A DNA stretch of 64,000 nt from CAZMGV01 sp964621525 [NCBI: uncultured bacterium] (GCA_964621525.1 CAZUMS010000006.1:79876-143875), one strand, 5' to 3'; counted from the first letter of the stretch, positions 45,031 through 54,759 are shown. Notes: generated by a model from the sequence alone, not told the origin. Program-made: numbers and translations.

Positions 45031-46221
45031 ATGTCAACGAAGCAGGCAGTCATCGTATCCACGGCCCGTACGCCAATCGGCAAGGCGTTCAAGGGCGCGT
45101 TCAACGCCACCCACGGAGCCGACATGGCCGGCCATGCCATCAAATCGGCCCTCGAACGGGCGAAAGTGCCGGCCGGAGACATCGAGGACGTGATCATGGG
45201 GTGCGGACTTCCCGAAGGCTCCACCGGCAATAACGTGGGCCGCATCGCCGCGATCCGTGCCGGATGCCCGGTCACGGTGAGCGGAACGACGATCAACCGG
45301 TTCTGCTCCTCGGGACTCCAGGCGGTTTCTCTCGCCGCGCAGCGGGTGATCGTGGACGGAACGGGCCCGGTCGTCGCGGCCGGCGTCGAGTCGATCTCGC
45401 GTGTCCAGAAGAACATGAACATGAACGATGCGGCGAACTCCTGGGTCATGCAGAAAAAGCCCGGTATTTACTTCCCCATGGGCCAGACGGCGGAGATCGT
45501 CGCCGCCCGCTACAAGGTAAGCCGCGACCTTCAGGACGAATACGCGTTCCTGTCCCAGCAGCGGACGGCGGCGGCCCAGCAGGCCGGCAAGCTCGCCGAG
45601 GAAATCGCACCGATCGAGGTGACGATGACCGAGAAGAACAAGGACACGAACGAGGTCACCAAGAAGACCTTCGTGTTCGACAAGGACGAGGGCAACCGTC
45701 CGGACACGACGCTGGAAGGTCTCAAGACGCTGAAGCCTGCTTTCAATCCGCAGGGCTCGATCACGGCGGGCAACTCGTCCCAGCTCTCGGACGGAGCGGC
45801 CGCCGTTGTGATCATGAGCGACGAGGAGGCGAAGCAGCGGAACCTCCAGCCGCTGGGCGCTTACCGCGGGCTTGTCGTCGCTGGCTGCGAGCCGGACGAA
45901 ATGGGTATCGGCCCGGTGTTCGCCATCCCGACGCTCCTCAAGCGCCATGGCCTCAAGCTGGATGACATCGACCTCATCGAGCTGAACGAAGCGTTCGCCG
46001 TCCAGGTGGTCTACTGCCGCGACAAGCTGGGCATCGACCCGGCGAAGCTCAATGTGAACGGCGGGGCGATCTCCATCGGCCATCCGTACGGAATGACCGG
46101 TACGCGGCAGACCGGAGCGATCCTTCTGGAACTCCGCCGCCGCAAGAAGAAGTGGGGTATCGTAACCATGTGCGTCGGCGGCGGCATGGGCGCGGCGGGC
46201 CTGTTCGAGGCTTTCAGCTGA
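45031..46221 (+). CDS. Acetyl-CoA acyltransferase (thiolase)
   Basis: 396 residues. Catalytic Cys in [11 protein letters not shown], the His motif [14 protein letters not shown], and the second Cys in [13 protein letters not shown] complete the thiolase triad. [26 protein letters not shown] is a slightly long loop. It could be degradative (FadA-type) or biosynthetic (acetoacetyl-CoA). No FadB partner is adjacent. The ATG at 45031 has GGAGG 6 bases upstream. A good terminator follows. Confidence 0.93.
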   Translation: MSTKQAVIVSTARTPIGKAFKGAFNATHGADMAGHAIKSALERAKVPAGDIEDVIMGCGLPEGSTGNNVGRIAAIRAGCPVTVSGTTINRFCSSGLQAVSLAAQRVIVDGTGPVVAAGVESISRVQKNMNMNDAANSWVMQKKPGIYFPMGQTAEIVAARYKVSRDLQDEYAFLSQQRTAAAQQAGKLAEEIAPIEVTMTEKNKDTNEVTKKTFVFDKDEGNRPDTTLEGLKTLKPAFNPQGSITAGNSSQLSDGAAAVVIMSDEEAKQRNLQPLGAYRGLVVAGCEPDEMGIGPVFAIPTLLKRHGLKLDDIDLIELNEAFAVQVVYCRDKLGIDPAKLNVNGGAISIGHPYGMTGTRQTGAILLELRRRKKKWGIVTMCVGGGMGAAGLFEAFS

Positions 46222-46251
46222 TTTCCGGCTGAATCCTGGGAACACAGGACG

Positions 46252-46289
46252 GGGGTCTGACCGGTTTCCGGGCAGGCCCCTTTCCTTTT
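46252..46289 (+). terminator. Rho-independent terminator after the thiolase gene
   Basis: GGGGTCTGACCGG, TTT, CCGGGCAGGCCCC form a 13-position stem with one mismatch and one G-U pair (46252-46280), followed by TTTCCTTTT. Confidence 0.85.
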
Positions 46290-46353
46290 CCATTGCGGAG
46301 CATGCCGCCGGATGACACCATGGGAAGGGTGAGTGTGCTGCGAGGTCCTGTAC

Positions 46354-46950
46354 GTGACGGATGAACTGGAATCCGGTGACGGCCGTGCCCGTCCCCAGTG
46401 GAAGCGCTTCGTGGCGGCGGGTCTTGTGCTGGTATTCGCCGTCCCGCTGGTCGTGATCCCGCTCCGGAGGTTCGAGCAGCGTAACCGGCCGGAGGAAGCT
46501 CCGGTCCAGAAGGTGCCCGATGCCAGCGATCCTGTGGCGTACCTCTCCACCGGTCCGAAAGAATATTCGGGGCCGGACGAGCTCAAGACCGAATACGACT
46601 CGGCGCTCACCAGTTATCAGGCGTTTCTCGTGCGCGCCGATCAGGACATTTCATTCCTCGAACGGACCTGTTCGGGCCAGCCGGTAAACAACGAAGAAAC
46701 CGTCTTCCGGGCGAAATCCATGGCGACCTTTCTTCAGAAGGCCCGCGAGCATGAAGTGGACATGTCAGAGATGCGGCGGATTGCCCGTCAGAAAAAGCTG
46801 GATCTCGGCGAGGCTCCGTGGATCGCCCGGGCGGCGGATTTGCGCGAGCTGCAGATCCGGCTCCGGCGGGCGCAGGACGCCTGCCTTGAGATCAAGAAGA
46901 AACGGCTGAAGGAATCCCTGGCGGCGGAGCAGTCCACCGCCGGGCAATGA
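46354..46950 (+). CDS. Single-pass membrane protein of unknown function
   Basis: 198 residues. A short cytoplasmic N-terminus, one membrane helix (about 18-38, RFVAAGLVLVFAVPLVVIPL), then an extracytoplasmic domain that is mostly charged helix (DELKTEYDSALTSYQAFLVRADQDISFLE; LRELQIRLRRAQDACLEIKKKRLKESL) with two Cys. No family recognised. The GTG at 46354 is chosen for GCGAGG upstream; a GTG at 46333 would add seven residues. It lies 16 bases before the glycosyltransferase gene, probably one operon. Confidence 0.65.
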   Translation: MTDELESGDGRARPQWKRFVAAGLVLVFAVPLVVIPLRRFEQRNRPEEAPVQKVPDASDPVAYLSTGPKEYSGPDELKTEYDSALTSYQAFLVRADQDISFLERTCSGQPVNNEETVFRAKSMATFLQKAREHEVDMSEMRRIARQKKLDLGEAPWIARAADLRELQIRLRRAQDACLEIKKKRLKESLAAEQSTAGQ

Positions 46951-46966
46951 TCGGAGGCTGCTGCAC

Positions 46967-47731
46967 ATGGACGCTCCCGAACTGTCCGTCGTGATTCCCG
47001 TGCACAACGAGGCGCAGAACCTGGCGCCGCTCATGAACGAGCTGTCGAACTCGCTGTCCGGGCTCGGGCGTTCGTGGGAAGCGGTATTCGTGGACGACGG
47101 TTCGGACGACGGCAGTGCGGATCTCGTGAAGGCGTTCGTTTCGACGGGCGGGCATGCCCGGGCGGTGATTTTCTCCCGGAACTTCGGCCAGTCGGCCGCC
47201 CTCGAAGCCGGGTTCCTCGCCGCCCGCGGGACTTACCTGCTGCCGATGGACGCCGACCTGCAGAACGACCCCAGGGAATTCGGCGCGATGCTCCGGCAGC
47301 TGGAGGTTGAAAATGCCGGCATGGTCGTCGGCTGGCGGAAAGACCGGAAGGACGGCCGTGCCCGTGTGCTGGCTTCCGCTGCCGCGAGCCGGATCATCTC
47401 TGATATCACGGATGTTCCGCTTCATGACCACGGTTGCACGCAAAAGGTGATCCGCCGGTCCCAGTGGCACGGCCAGAGAATTCCGGCGGGCTGGCACCGG
47501 TTTCTCGGCGTACTTGCCCAGCGGCGCGGCATGATTGTCCGGGAGCGCCCCGTGGCGCACCGGCCCCGTATCCATGGGGAGTCCCACTACGGATTCGCAA
47601 GGATTCCGGTCGTTGCGAAGGACGCTCTCAGGGTGGCGAAGCTCTCGAAAGCGGACGTGCTCGCCCTGAAAGGTGTGAACTACGAAGTGGCGGACGTGGC
47701 CCCGCCGGAGCATCACGCCGCCGGGATCTGA
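46967..47731 (+). CDS. Family 2 glycosyltransferase, dolichyl/undecaprenyl-phosphate type
   Basis: 254 residues. GT-A fold: LSVVIPVHNEAQNLAPLM, VFVDDGSDDGS, FSRNFGQSAALEAGF, and the metal-binding MDADLQNDP (DAD). It resembles DPMS/ArnC/GtrB enzymes that load a sugar on a polyprenyl phosphate, but lacks their C-terminal membrane helices, ending soon after RIHGESHYGFARI. The donor sugar is unknown. It could supply lipid-linked sugar to a GT83-type transferase such as the one at 37 kb, which is inference. GGAGG precedes the ATG. It overlaps the convergent DUF4149 gene by 19 bases. Confidence 0.88.
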   Translation: MDAPELSVVIPVHNEAQNLAPLMNELSNSLSGLGRSWEAVFVDDGSDDGSADLVKAFVSTGGHARAVIFSRNFGQSAALEAGFLAARGTYLLPMDADLQNDPREFGAMLRQLEVENAGMVVGWRKDRKDGRARVLASAAASRIISDITDVPLHDHGCTQKVIRRSQWHGQRIPAGWHRFLGVLAQRRGMIVRERPVAHRPRIHGESHYGFARIPVVAKDALRVAKLSKADVLALKGVNYEVADVAPPEHHAAGI

Positions 47732-48228
47732 CCGGCTTCCGGTTTCGGTCCCCTGAGGCCGAGTCCCGTGATTCCCCAGAGACCGAGAATCGTCAGCAGG
47801 TTCGCCGACTGGGAGATGCCGTGCCACCGGCCGAACGCTTTCTTCAGCGGGTGTGCGGGATCGGTGATGTCTTCGATGCGGATCTGGGCACCGAGCTCGG
47901 CAAGCACCGGTCCCGAGAGAAACTGGTTGGTGAGTGCCGCCACGAGGGCCACGAGTGAAAGCACGAAAATGGCGGCGGAGGGCCGCGCCCGGTGGGACAG
48001 GCCCGCGACAACCGTGACGGCGGCAGCGAGCAGCGCACCGGCCAGAAAGTAGGACGGAAAGATCGCCGCAAGGAACTCGCCCCTCGCCGGGTTTTCGATC
48101 CGGGCGAAAACCACCGGTGTCAGGACGAAGGAATAGAATGACAGGCTTCCGGCGGCGGCCGCCGCCAGCACGACGAGCGCGCGACGAAGCGGCGGCCACG
48201 CGGCGGTGCTGCTCACGGCGTCAGCCAC
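47713..48228 (-). CDS. DUF4149-family membrane protein
   Basis: 171 residues, four membrane helices (ALVVLAAAAAGSLSFYSFVLTPVVF, FPSYFLAGALLAAAVTVVAGL, SAAIFVLSLVALVAALTNQFLSGPVL and LLTILGLWGITGLGL), with the family motif FGRWHGISQSANLL. Function unknown. It overlaps the upstream SRPBCC gene by 8 bases, so they form an operon. Confidence 0.82.
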   Translation of the reverse strand: MADAVSSTAAWPPLRRALVVLAAAAAGSLSFYSFVLTPVVFARIENPARGEFLAAIFPSYFLAGALLAAAVTVVAGLSHRARPSAAIFVLSLVALVAALTNQFLSGPVLAELGAQIRIEDITDPAHPLKKAFGRWHGISQSANLLTILGLWGITGLGLRGPKPEAGQIPAA

Positions 48229-48616
48229 GGGCCTTCTGGAGCAGACGATCCAGATCGGACCGGACCGATTTCTCGATTGCCTGCCGTTCCTTGCCGGTGG
48301 TCTCGCCGCCGGGGAACACGGTGGCCGACACTTTTACCTTGCCGCCGTCGCTCTTGAACTCGAACCGGAACTCCAGGGGGAAGACGTGCCGCTTGCCGCG
48401 GATCACCAGCCGGCTCTCGGCCGGCTGATAAACGTAGCTGAGCATCTGCCGCCCCGAGGGGCTGTCGGCTTCCAGCGTATCGCCCGCGACGCTCGATACC
48501 CTGCTGGCGAGAGAAGACCACTCCGGCAGCCGCAGGGGGTCGGACAGCAGTTCGTGAAGCCGGGCGGCGCTGGCCTGCCCTTCGGCGCTCGTCTGGATGG
48601 GTTCGCGGTCGATCAT
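48221..48616 (-). CDS. SRPBCC/START-like domain protein
   Basis: 131 residues. LHELLSDPLRLPEWSSLASRVSSV and LSYVYQPAESRLVIRGKRHVFPLEFRFEFKSDGGKVKVSATVFPGG fit the helix-grip fold of small lipid- or ligand-binding SRPBCC proteins. The ATG at 48616 is chosen for GAGGAG about 8 bases upstream. First gene of a two-gene operon with the DUF4149 protein. Confidence 0.7.
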   Translation of the reverse strand: MIDREPIQTSAEGQASAARLHELLSDPLRLPEWSSLASRVSSVAGDTLEADSPSGRQMLSYVYQPAESRLVIRGKRHVFPLEFRFEFKSDGGKVKVSATVFPGGETTGKERQAIEKSVRSDLDRLLQKARG

Positions 48617-48720
48617 GGAAAAGGCTCCTCGCCCGGCGGCACTAGCACGAAGCCGAAGGGATCGGCCACCGGCCGCCGCCGCGCTGTCCACGGGCGGTTT
48701 CTGGCGTCTATACTGCTCCC

Positions 48721-49608
48721 ATGCCGGAAACCCCCGATATCCCCTGGTACTCCTGGCCCCCGCCTGCGGAGGGTCCCAAAGTCCGGATCGGAGTCATCCA
48801 CACCGGCTGGATGCGGATTTTCCGCCAGTATCTGGCGGAAGGAAATCCGCCGGGCTCCGTACGGATTCCCTCCTACGCATTTCTGATCGAGCATCCCCGC
48901 CGGAAAGTCCTGTTCGACCTCGGGCTGCCGAAGTTTCTCGCCGCTCCGCTCAAGTCACGTCTGGCGCCGCTGGTTCCGGCCGCAAAACTCATGGGAATCC
49001 TGCCGGAAATGAAACGGGGCGAGGACGCCGTCTCGCAGCTCCGGACCGCCGGGGTGGAGCCGGGTTCCGTTGAGACGGTCATTTATTCGCACCACCACTT
49101 CGACCATACGGGCGATGTCCGGTACTTCTCCGGCGCCGAAATAGTCGTGGGGCCCGGTGTGCTGGAGCTCCGCAAAAGCTGGAAGCGGGTGTTCAAGGGA
49201 TTGAATCCGGACGACGTTCCCCTGTCCGGAAAAGTTACCGAAGCACCGCTCGGCACCGGCCCGAAACTCGGTCCCTTTGCACGTACCTGTGACCTGCTCG
49301 GCGACGGTAGTGTTTATCTTGTGGATACGCCGGGCCACTGTACCGGCGCGATCGGCGCACTCGTTCGTCTCGGTTCCGGATGGGTGTTTCTCGCCGGTGA
49401 CGCAGTCTACATCCGTGACAATTATCTCCTCCCTGCTCCCAAGGGAGTTCTCTACGGAAGATCCGCTGACGAGGACCGGGAAGCCGCCTGGCGGACGGTG
49501 CTGGAGATCCGCGAACTCTCGCGCCGCGCTCCCGGTGTGCGTATCTGGCCTTCGCACGAGATCGCGGTCCTCGACGGACTGCTTCCGTTCCCGGCGATGC
49601 ATGGGTAG
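48721..49608 (+). CDS. Metallo-beta-lactamase-fold hydrolase, quorum-quenching-lactonase-like
   Basis: 295 residues, cytoplasmic. Zinc ligands are SHHHFDHTGD, DTPGHCTGAIG, LAGDAVYIRDN and WPSHE. The order and the N-terminal cap region resemble N-acyl-homoserine lactonases (AiiA/AttM group), so a lactonase or related esterase is possible. Other members of the fold have other substrates. It lies 11 bases upstream of a second, unrelated metallo-beta-lactamase-fold gene. Confidence 0.82.
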   Translation: MPETPDIPWYSWPPPAEGPKVRIGVIHTGWMRIFRQYLAEGNPPGSVRIPSYAFLIEHPRRKVLFDLGLPKFLAAPLKSRLAPLVPAAKLMGILPEMKRGEDAVSQLRTAGVEPGSVETVIYSHHHFDHTGDVRYFSGAEIVVGPGVLELRKSWKRVFKGLNPDDVPLSGKVTEAPLGTGPKLGPFARTCDLLGDGSVYLVDTPGHCTGAIGALVRLGSGWVFLAGDAVYIRDNYLLPAPKGVLYGRSADEDREAAWRTVLEIRELSRRAPGVRIWPSHEIAVLDGLLPFPAMHG

Positions 49609-49619
49609 TCTGCGGCTTC

Positions 49620-51026
49620 ATGAACGGAAAACCCTGGGTGAAGTTTCTCGGCGCGGCCGGCTGTGTGACCGGCTCGCGGTTTCTGGTCGGCACTCCGTCC
49701 GGTCTCGTGATGGTCGACTGCGGACTCTTCCAGGGCGGCCGGGACATCAAGGACCTTAACTGGATGCCGCTCGGGTTCCCGGTCCGGGAACTGAAGGCCG
49801 TCGTCCTGACCCACAGCCATATCGACCACTCGGGCTTTGTTCCCCGCCTCAACGTGCTCGGCTACAAGGGCAATATCTACGCCACCGAGGCGACGGCCGA
49901 TCTCTGCTCGATCCTGCTGCCCGATTCCGGGTTCCTTCAGGAAGAAGAGGCCCGGTTCGTGAACCGTCGCGGTTACTCCCGCCACCAGCCGGCGCTCCCG
50001 CTTTACACCCGGAGCGAAGCCGAGGCAGTGATGCGGTTTTTCCGTAAAGTACCTTACCGCCGGGCAGTGGAGATTCTCCCCGGGGTCCGGGTGAAGTTCA
50101 TCCCGAGCGGACACATTGTCGGTGCGGCGCAGGTCTATCTGGAGATCGACGGCCCCGGCCGCACCTGGCGGCTTCTGTTCTCGGGCGATCTCGGCAGGTA
50201 CGACCAGCAGTTCATGGACCCTCCGGTCCGTATCCCCCTGCCGGAGGGCCTCGACCTCCTGTGCGTGGAGTCCACTTACGGCGATCGCCGTCACGACGAT
50301 GTGGATCCCTCTGACTGGCTGGAGAAGCACCTGAAGGACGCCCAGAAGAACCGGCGGGTTGTACTGGTTCCGGCTTTCGCCCTCGGGCGCACCCAGCACC
50401 TGCTCTATCTCATCGAGGAACTGGAACGGAAAAAACGCATTGCACCGATGCCGGTGTATATCGATTCCCCGATGGCGGCGGAGATCACACGGCTTTATTC
50501 CCGGTACGAAGAGGAGCACAACGGCGAAATCGCCCGGATGCTCGGCCACTCGGCCGGCGTGAAGGGCTGGAAATCGCTCCGGCTCACCTCCACCGTCGCC
50601 GATTCCAAGGAACTGAACGAGGTGAAGGGCCCGGCGGTCATCATCGCCGCCAGCGGCATGATGTCCGGCGGCCGCATCCTGCACCACCTCGCCAACCGGC
50701 TCGATGACCCCAGGACCAAGATCCTCGTTGTCGGCTATCAGGCCCAGGGGACCCGCGGCTGGGCGCTGCTGAACGGGGCCAAGGAGCTGAAGATTTTCGG
50801 CGAACCGGTTTCCGTGAAGGCGGAGATCGATCACCTCGACGTTTTCTCCGGCCACGGCGATCAGGCCGACCTGATCGAATACGTCCGTCGGCTGGAGACC
50901 GAACCGCGTCAGACCGTGCTGGTTCACGGCGAACCTGACGCGCTGAACGGCCTCCAGAAGGCGCTCCGGGAGCAGACGACGATCCGGGCGCAGATCGCCG
51001 TACTCGGCGGGCGGATCGAGCTGTAG
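49620..51026 (+). CDS. Beta-CASP metallo-beta-lactamase ribonuclease-like protein
   Basis: 468 residues. MBL core with HSHIDHSG, SGHIVGAAQ and FSGDLGR; beta-CASP motif A in VESTYGDR, motif B region PAFALGRTQHLLYLI, ASGMMSGGRILHHL, and the final His in VFSGHGDQADL. The family (CPSF73-like) processes RNA, as endo- or exonuclease. Same strand and 11 bases after the lactonase-like gene, so co-transcribed. Confidence 0.92.
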   Translation: MNGKPWVKFLGAAGCVTGSRFLVGTPSGLVMVDCGLFQGGRDIKDLNWMPLGFPVRELKAVVLTHSHIDHSGFVPRLNVLGYKGNIYATEATADLCSILLPDSGFLQEEEARFVNRRGYSRHQPALPLYTRSEAEAVMRFFRKVPYRRAVEILPGVRVKFIPSGHIVGAAQVYLEIDGPGRTWRLLFSGDLGRYDQQFMDPPVRIPLPEGLDLLCVESTYGDRRHDDVDPSDWLEKHLKDAQKNRRVVLVPAFALGRTQHLLYLIEELERKKRIAPMPVYIDSPMAAEITRLYSRYEEEHNGEIARMLGHSAGVKGWKSLRLTSTVADSKELNEVKGPAVIIAASGMMSGGRILHHLANRLDDPRTKILVVGYQAQGTRGWALLNGAKELKIFGEPVSVKAEIDHLDVFSGHGDQADLIEYVRRLETEPRQTVLVHGEPDALNGLQKALREQTTIRAQIAVLGGRIEL

Positions 51027-51031
51027 GGTTT

Positions 51032-51436
51032 TTACTTTTCCTTGGTAACGGTGAACCAGAACACGTTTCGGGCGGCCTGTCCGAACTTGTACATGCCCCG
51101 GCCGAGGAAGCTGCCGGGCGACATTTCCCGGACCTCGTCCGTGAGCGGACGCATCGGAGCGGGATTGCGGCGGTCGTCGTAAATGATCTTCGTGACCTCG
51201 GCGCCGTCGGCCGAGCGTCCGCGTTCCACATGAAAATGCCCGGCCTTGATCAGTTTTCCGAGGAAAGCGTTGTAGCCCCGGATCGTTCCGTCCGCGTCCC
51301 GTCTGAATACCTTCGTGTGTCCGAGAAAACGGATCGGCTGTGGCAGAAAATCGGCCACGAGGTGAACGGCGTAATCGCCCTCGATCGTTTCGGGATCTTT
51401 CGCAATCGCGTGGGCGAAATCTTCTTTCAGGCTCAT
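51032..51436 (-). CDS. Protein of unknown function
   Basis: 134 residues, no signal peptide. IRFLGHTKVFRRDADGTIRGYNAFLGKLIKAGHFHVERGRSADGAEVTKIIYDD appears beta-rich and may be a small barrel. MSPGSFLGRGMYKFGQAARNVFWFTVTKE is the conserved-looking end. No family recognised. Convergent with the beta-CASP gene, 5 bases away. Confidence 0.6.
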   Translation of the reverse strand: MSLKEDFAHAIAKDPETIEGDYAVHLVADFLPQPIRFLGHTKVFRRDADGTIRGYNAFLGKLIKAGHFHVERGRSADGAEVTKIIYDDRRNPAPMRPLTDEVREMSPGSFLGRGMYKFGQAARNVFWFTVTKEK

Positions 51437-51539
51437 GGATTACCACCTCTTCGTCGTCCCGCACCGGCCGGAACCATTCGGACATCAAGGATAGCCGGGG
51501 GCCGGCGCTGTCGTCGACCATGAACCGTACGAACCGGAT

Positions 51540-54167
51540 TCAGGGCTGAGCGCCGTTCATCCAGTCGGAGAGCTGGATCGGACTGCCGTTTTCGGCGGGG
51601 AGTCCGTCGTCTCCGACGATCGTGAGATAGTCGTGGGCCGGATCGAAGCCGTCCAGCCCAGGCGGGTTCTGCGGATTCCGGACGGCCTTCAGCGCCTTGT
51701 CGCGTTCGGCCTTTTCCTGATCGTCGAGTTCCCTAAGCCGAACGGGACCGGGCATCGCAAGGCGCAGTACGGGAGGCGGCATGGGTACGGTGGGTCTGAC
51801 CCAGCCGTCCGGTTCGGATGCTCCCAGATGCACGGGCAGGGCGGAAACCCCGGGCTCCGGAACCGGGGCAATCAGCCGTTCGATCGCCTGTGCGTAGAGT
51901 TGTTCGCCGTCCGGTCCGTACAGGAGCCGGTAGTTGGACCAGCTCTTGAAGATCTTCTTCACGTAGTTCCGGGTCTCCCGGAACGGAATCTCCTCCACAA
52001 ACTCGTCGAGGTCGAGTGCGCCAAGCCGCTCACGCCACTTGTTCACGTTGTGAGGGCCGCCGTTGTACGACGCAATCGCAAACACCATGTTCCCCTCGAA
52101 ATCGTCCACGAGCTGGCGCAGGTAACTGGAGCCGAGACGGATATTAAGCGGCGGGTTGCGGAGGTCCGAGACCTGGACCGGCGGCAGGCTGAGCGACCGG
52201 GCGACGTTGTTCGCCGTCGGAGGAATGAGCTGCATGAGGCCGTGGGCGTTTGCGGCGGAGAGGGCGTTCGGATCGTAGGCCGACTCCTCCCGGATGATCG
52301 AAAGGATGAACCGTGCATCGAGGCGGCTTTCGGCTGCCATGCTGTTCACGAGATCCAGATAGGCTTTCGGATACAGGGCGCGCCAGCTCCGGACGTTGGC
52401 GATCTCGGGGACGGAGGGCTTCCCGAGCGTGTTCCAGCCCCACGTGCGAAGCCGCTGGAAATCCCGCGTCTCCTCGAAAAGCGGCAGGAGCCGGCTCACC
52501 TGCTCCGCATCAGGATTGCCCTGTGCCACGAAGTCGAGTTCATCCGAAGCCTCCCGGAACAGGCCGAGCACGATGAGCTCGACGGCCGACTGGACCGAAT
52601 CCCGGCGCATCCCGCCGAACGATTGTGCGATCTGCACGAGTTCCGGCTCGTGCCGCAGGCCCGCCGGATCCATCGCCACGCCGCGGGTGTCCCGTGGCAG
52701 CATCTGGCGGTAAATATCCGCGGCGTCGAGCCCGTCGAGCCGTCCCTTCGCCAAGGCGCCGTAGTAGTGCCAGCTCCGCTCGTTCCAGAGCTTCCCGTAT
52801 ATTTCCCGGCTGCCGGCCGCGTCGCCGGATTTTTCCCGGGTGCGGGCCAGCCAGTAGAGAGACCGTTCGTACTCGTCGGCTTCGGCGGGAAACTCCGAGG
52901 CCTTCTGAAACCATCCGGCGGCTTCGGGGTAGCGGCCCGCGAGGAAATCGAACCAGCCGAGCTGAAAGGTGGAACTCGCCGCCAGAGGGGACTTCGGATA
53001 GGCGGAAATGATCTGCTGATAGAGCCCGGCTGCATCGGAATCCCGGCCCGCGACGTGGTGAAAGCGCGCAGCGTTGTAGAGCGCGTCCGGTGCGGCGGCA
53101 GATTTCGGGAACTCTTCCGCCACTTTCAGGAGCCGCTGGATGCCGAGGTCCTCGTTTGTGCGCACCGTCGCATTGGCGGTCTTGAGCCGCATGGAGGCGA
53201 CGTCGGCGCCGGGAATTGCCGCGATCTGGTCGTAGACCGTCCGGGCGTCCGTGAGGCGGCGTTCCCGTTCCAGCGCCTGCGCATAGAGCGTCAGGGCCTC
53301 GATAGCCGTCCGGCCGCCTTTTTCGCGGTGAACCGGGAGCACGGTCTCGATCTCCTGCACTGCCTGGCGGGACTGTCCGCCGTCCAGCAGGCGGCGGGCG
53401 CGCTTCAGCGTCCGGTCCGGGCTCGCAGTGAAAGCCGGGCTTCCGAGTGCCTGACGCACCTGCACCATCCGCTCGGCGGCAGCCTGCGCCTCGGCGGACA
53501 GCGGGAAGTCGTAATAGAGGTCTTCGTACTTCGAGAGCGCTTCCTCGCGGCGGCCGAGCGCCGTCAGGGCGTCTCCGGCGTTCAGGACCGCCGCCGAGCG
53601 GCCCGCGAGGTACTGCTCGCCCTGAAGGTTCGGATTCCGGCGCATCATCTCGTAGAGATCGAGCGCCTGCTCGAACTGTCCATTAGCGAAATAGAGGCCC
53701 GCGAGATCGAAGCGTGCCTCGACCGCCCGGCGGCTCAGCGGGAATTTCTGCATCAGCTGCTCGAACAGGCGGGCGGCGTTCTCGCGGTCGCCGTCCTGAA
53801 CGAGACTCTTTGCCCGGAAATACAGTGCGAGCGGCGTGAGCGCGAGGTTTGAGTCCGGAATCTGCTCGAACCAGACGCGGGCGACACGGCGGTCGCCCTG
53901 CGAAAAGGCGATCCAGCCGCGCATGAAGTTCAGCCGGTCCAGCGTGCGGGCATCGGAGAAACGGCTCTGGTTTTCCTCGATGAGGGCGGAAGCGAGATTA
54001 TACCGCTCCTGGGAAACCGCCGAGCGGATCTGCTCGAACAGGAGTTCCGACGGTACCGGCGCGGTTTCAGCGGTACCGGGCGCCTCGACCGTCGTCCGGG
54101 TACAGGCGGTCCCGCCGAGCAACAGCCCGGCCGAAACCGCGAGCAACCGTGGGCGAATACCCGGCAT
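51540..54167 (-). CDS. Lipoprotein soluble-lytic-transglycosylase (GH23) with TPR superhelix
   Basis: 875 residues. Lipobox GTAC with lipidated Cys22. Residues about 55-600 are TPR-like repeats (RARVWFEQIPDSNLALTPLALYFRAKSLVQDG, RAVEARFDLAGLYFANGQFEQALDLYE) as in the Slt70 doughnut. The SLT domain, about 600-760, has the catalytic Glu in IIREESAYDPNALS, GLMQLIPPTA, FAIASYNGGPHNVNKW and ETRNYVKKI. It cleaves peptidoglycan to anhydro-muropeptides in the periplasm. The tail after the SLT domain is unusually long, Pro-rich and low-complexity. The ATG at 54167 is chosen for the signal peptide and GGAG upstream. Confidence 0.92.
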   Translation of the reverse strand: MPGIRPRLLAVSAGLLLGGTACTRTTVEAPGTAETAPVPSELLFEQIRSAVSQERYNLASALIEENQSRFSDARTLDRLNFMRGWIAFSQGDRRVARVWFEQIPDSNLALTPLALYFRAKSLVQDGDRENAARLFEQLMQKFPLSRRAVEARFDLAGLYFANGQFEQALDLYEMMRRNPNLQGEQYLAGRSAAVLNAGDALTALGRREEALSKYEDLYYDFPLSAEAQAAAERMVQVRQALGSPAFTASPDRTLKRARRLLDGGQSRQAVQEIETVLPVHREKGGRTAIEALTLYAQALERERRLTDARTVYDQIAAIPGADVASMRLKTANATVRTNEDLGIQRLLKVAEEFPKSAAAPDALYNAARFHHVAGRDSDAAGLYQQIISAYPKSPLAASSTFQLGWFDFLAGRYPEAAGWFQKASEFPAEADEYERSLYWLARTREKSGDAAGSREIYGKLWNERSWHYYGALAKGRLDGLDAADIYRQMLPRDTRGVAMDPAGLRHEPELVQIAQSFGGMRRDSVQSAVELIVLGLFREASDELDFVAQGNPDAEQVSRLLPLFEETRDFQRLRTWGWNTLGKPSVPEIANVRSWRALYPKAYLDLVNSMAAESRLDARFILSIIREESAYDPNALSAANAHGLMQLIPPTANNVARSLSLPPVQVSDLRNPPLNIRLGSSYLRQLVDDFEGNMVFAIASYNGGPHNVNKWRERLGALDLDEFVEEIPFRETRNYVKKIFKSWSNYRLLYGPDGEQLYAQAIERLIAPVPEPGVSALPVHLGASEPDGWVRPTVPMPPPVLRLAMPGPVRLRELDDQEKAERDKALKAVRNPQNPPGLDGFDPAHDYLTIVGDDGLPAENGSPIQLSDWMNGAQP

Positions 54168-54393
54168 GCAGGACTCCGCTGTTTCCCCCGCCCGTCTCCA
54201 ATTCTGGCCGGACCCGCGGCCGGTACCAACGGCTGCCCGGTAAATGAATTTGGCCCCTTTCATTCCGGCACAGTCCGGGTGTCGTTGACCGGCGGACGGT
54301 TGCAGGACTACACAGGGGGCAGAACGGACCCGCGGACGGCCGGTGCTTCATGAACGGCCTTTTACCGCCCCGGTTCACGAAAGGGTGAGGAAC

Positions 54394-54711
54394 ATGGCGG
54401 ACACGAACGAACGTCGGCGCTCTGGCAATCCGATTGCCAATCTCCAGAAAGACCTGAGAAAGCGCGGGCAAGCCCAGATGCAGCAGTTCATGGGCAAGAT
54501 GATGCAGAATCCGGATCTGATGAAGTCGGCCGGACAGGCGATGGCGCTGCTCTCGCAGGTCAACCAGGTCCGCGCCAAGGGCGTAAAGCCCCTGAACGAG
54601 GTCCTCAAGGAAGTCGACAAGGCCGTCGAACGGCTCGACAAGAAGGTCGACCAGATGACCCAGCGGGTCACCGAACTGTCGGCCAGGCTCGACGCCAAGC
54701 CGCAGGCCTGA
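54394..54711 (+). CDS. Small helical coiled-coil protein of unknown function
   Basis: 105 residues. Two helical stretches: MQQFMGKMMQNPDLMKSAGQAMALLSQVNQ, then VLKEVDKAVERLDKKVDQMTQRVTELSARLD with a clean heptad pattern. It looks like a phasin- or accessory-type coiled coil, but no family is assigned. The ATG at 54394 has AAAGGGTGAGG just upstream. A terminator follows before suhB. Confidence 0.65.
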   Translation: MADTNERRRSGNPIANLQKDLRKRGQAQMQQFMGKMMQNPDLMKSAGQAMALLSQVNQVRAKGVKPLNEVLKEVDKAVERLDKKVDQMTQRVTELSARLDAKPQA

Positions 54712-54733
54712 ACCCTCTTGCTGGAATTCCGGA

Positions 54734-54759
54734 GAGCCGGGGGCCTGGGCTCCCGGCTC
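54734..54759 (+). terminator. Probable terminator between the coiled-coil gene and suhB
   Basis: GAGCCGGG (54734-54741) pairs with CCCGGCTC (54752-54759), and TTCGTTT follows. It ends 13 bases before the suhB ATG, so suhB would need its own promoter or readthrough. Confidence 0.6.

Noticed and set aside
51633-53852. A 739-codon plus-strand frame
   Set aside because: Antisense to the lytic transglycosylase, whose SLT and TPR motifs are clear.
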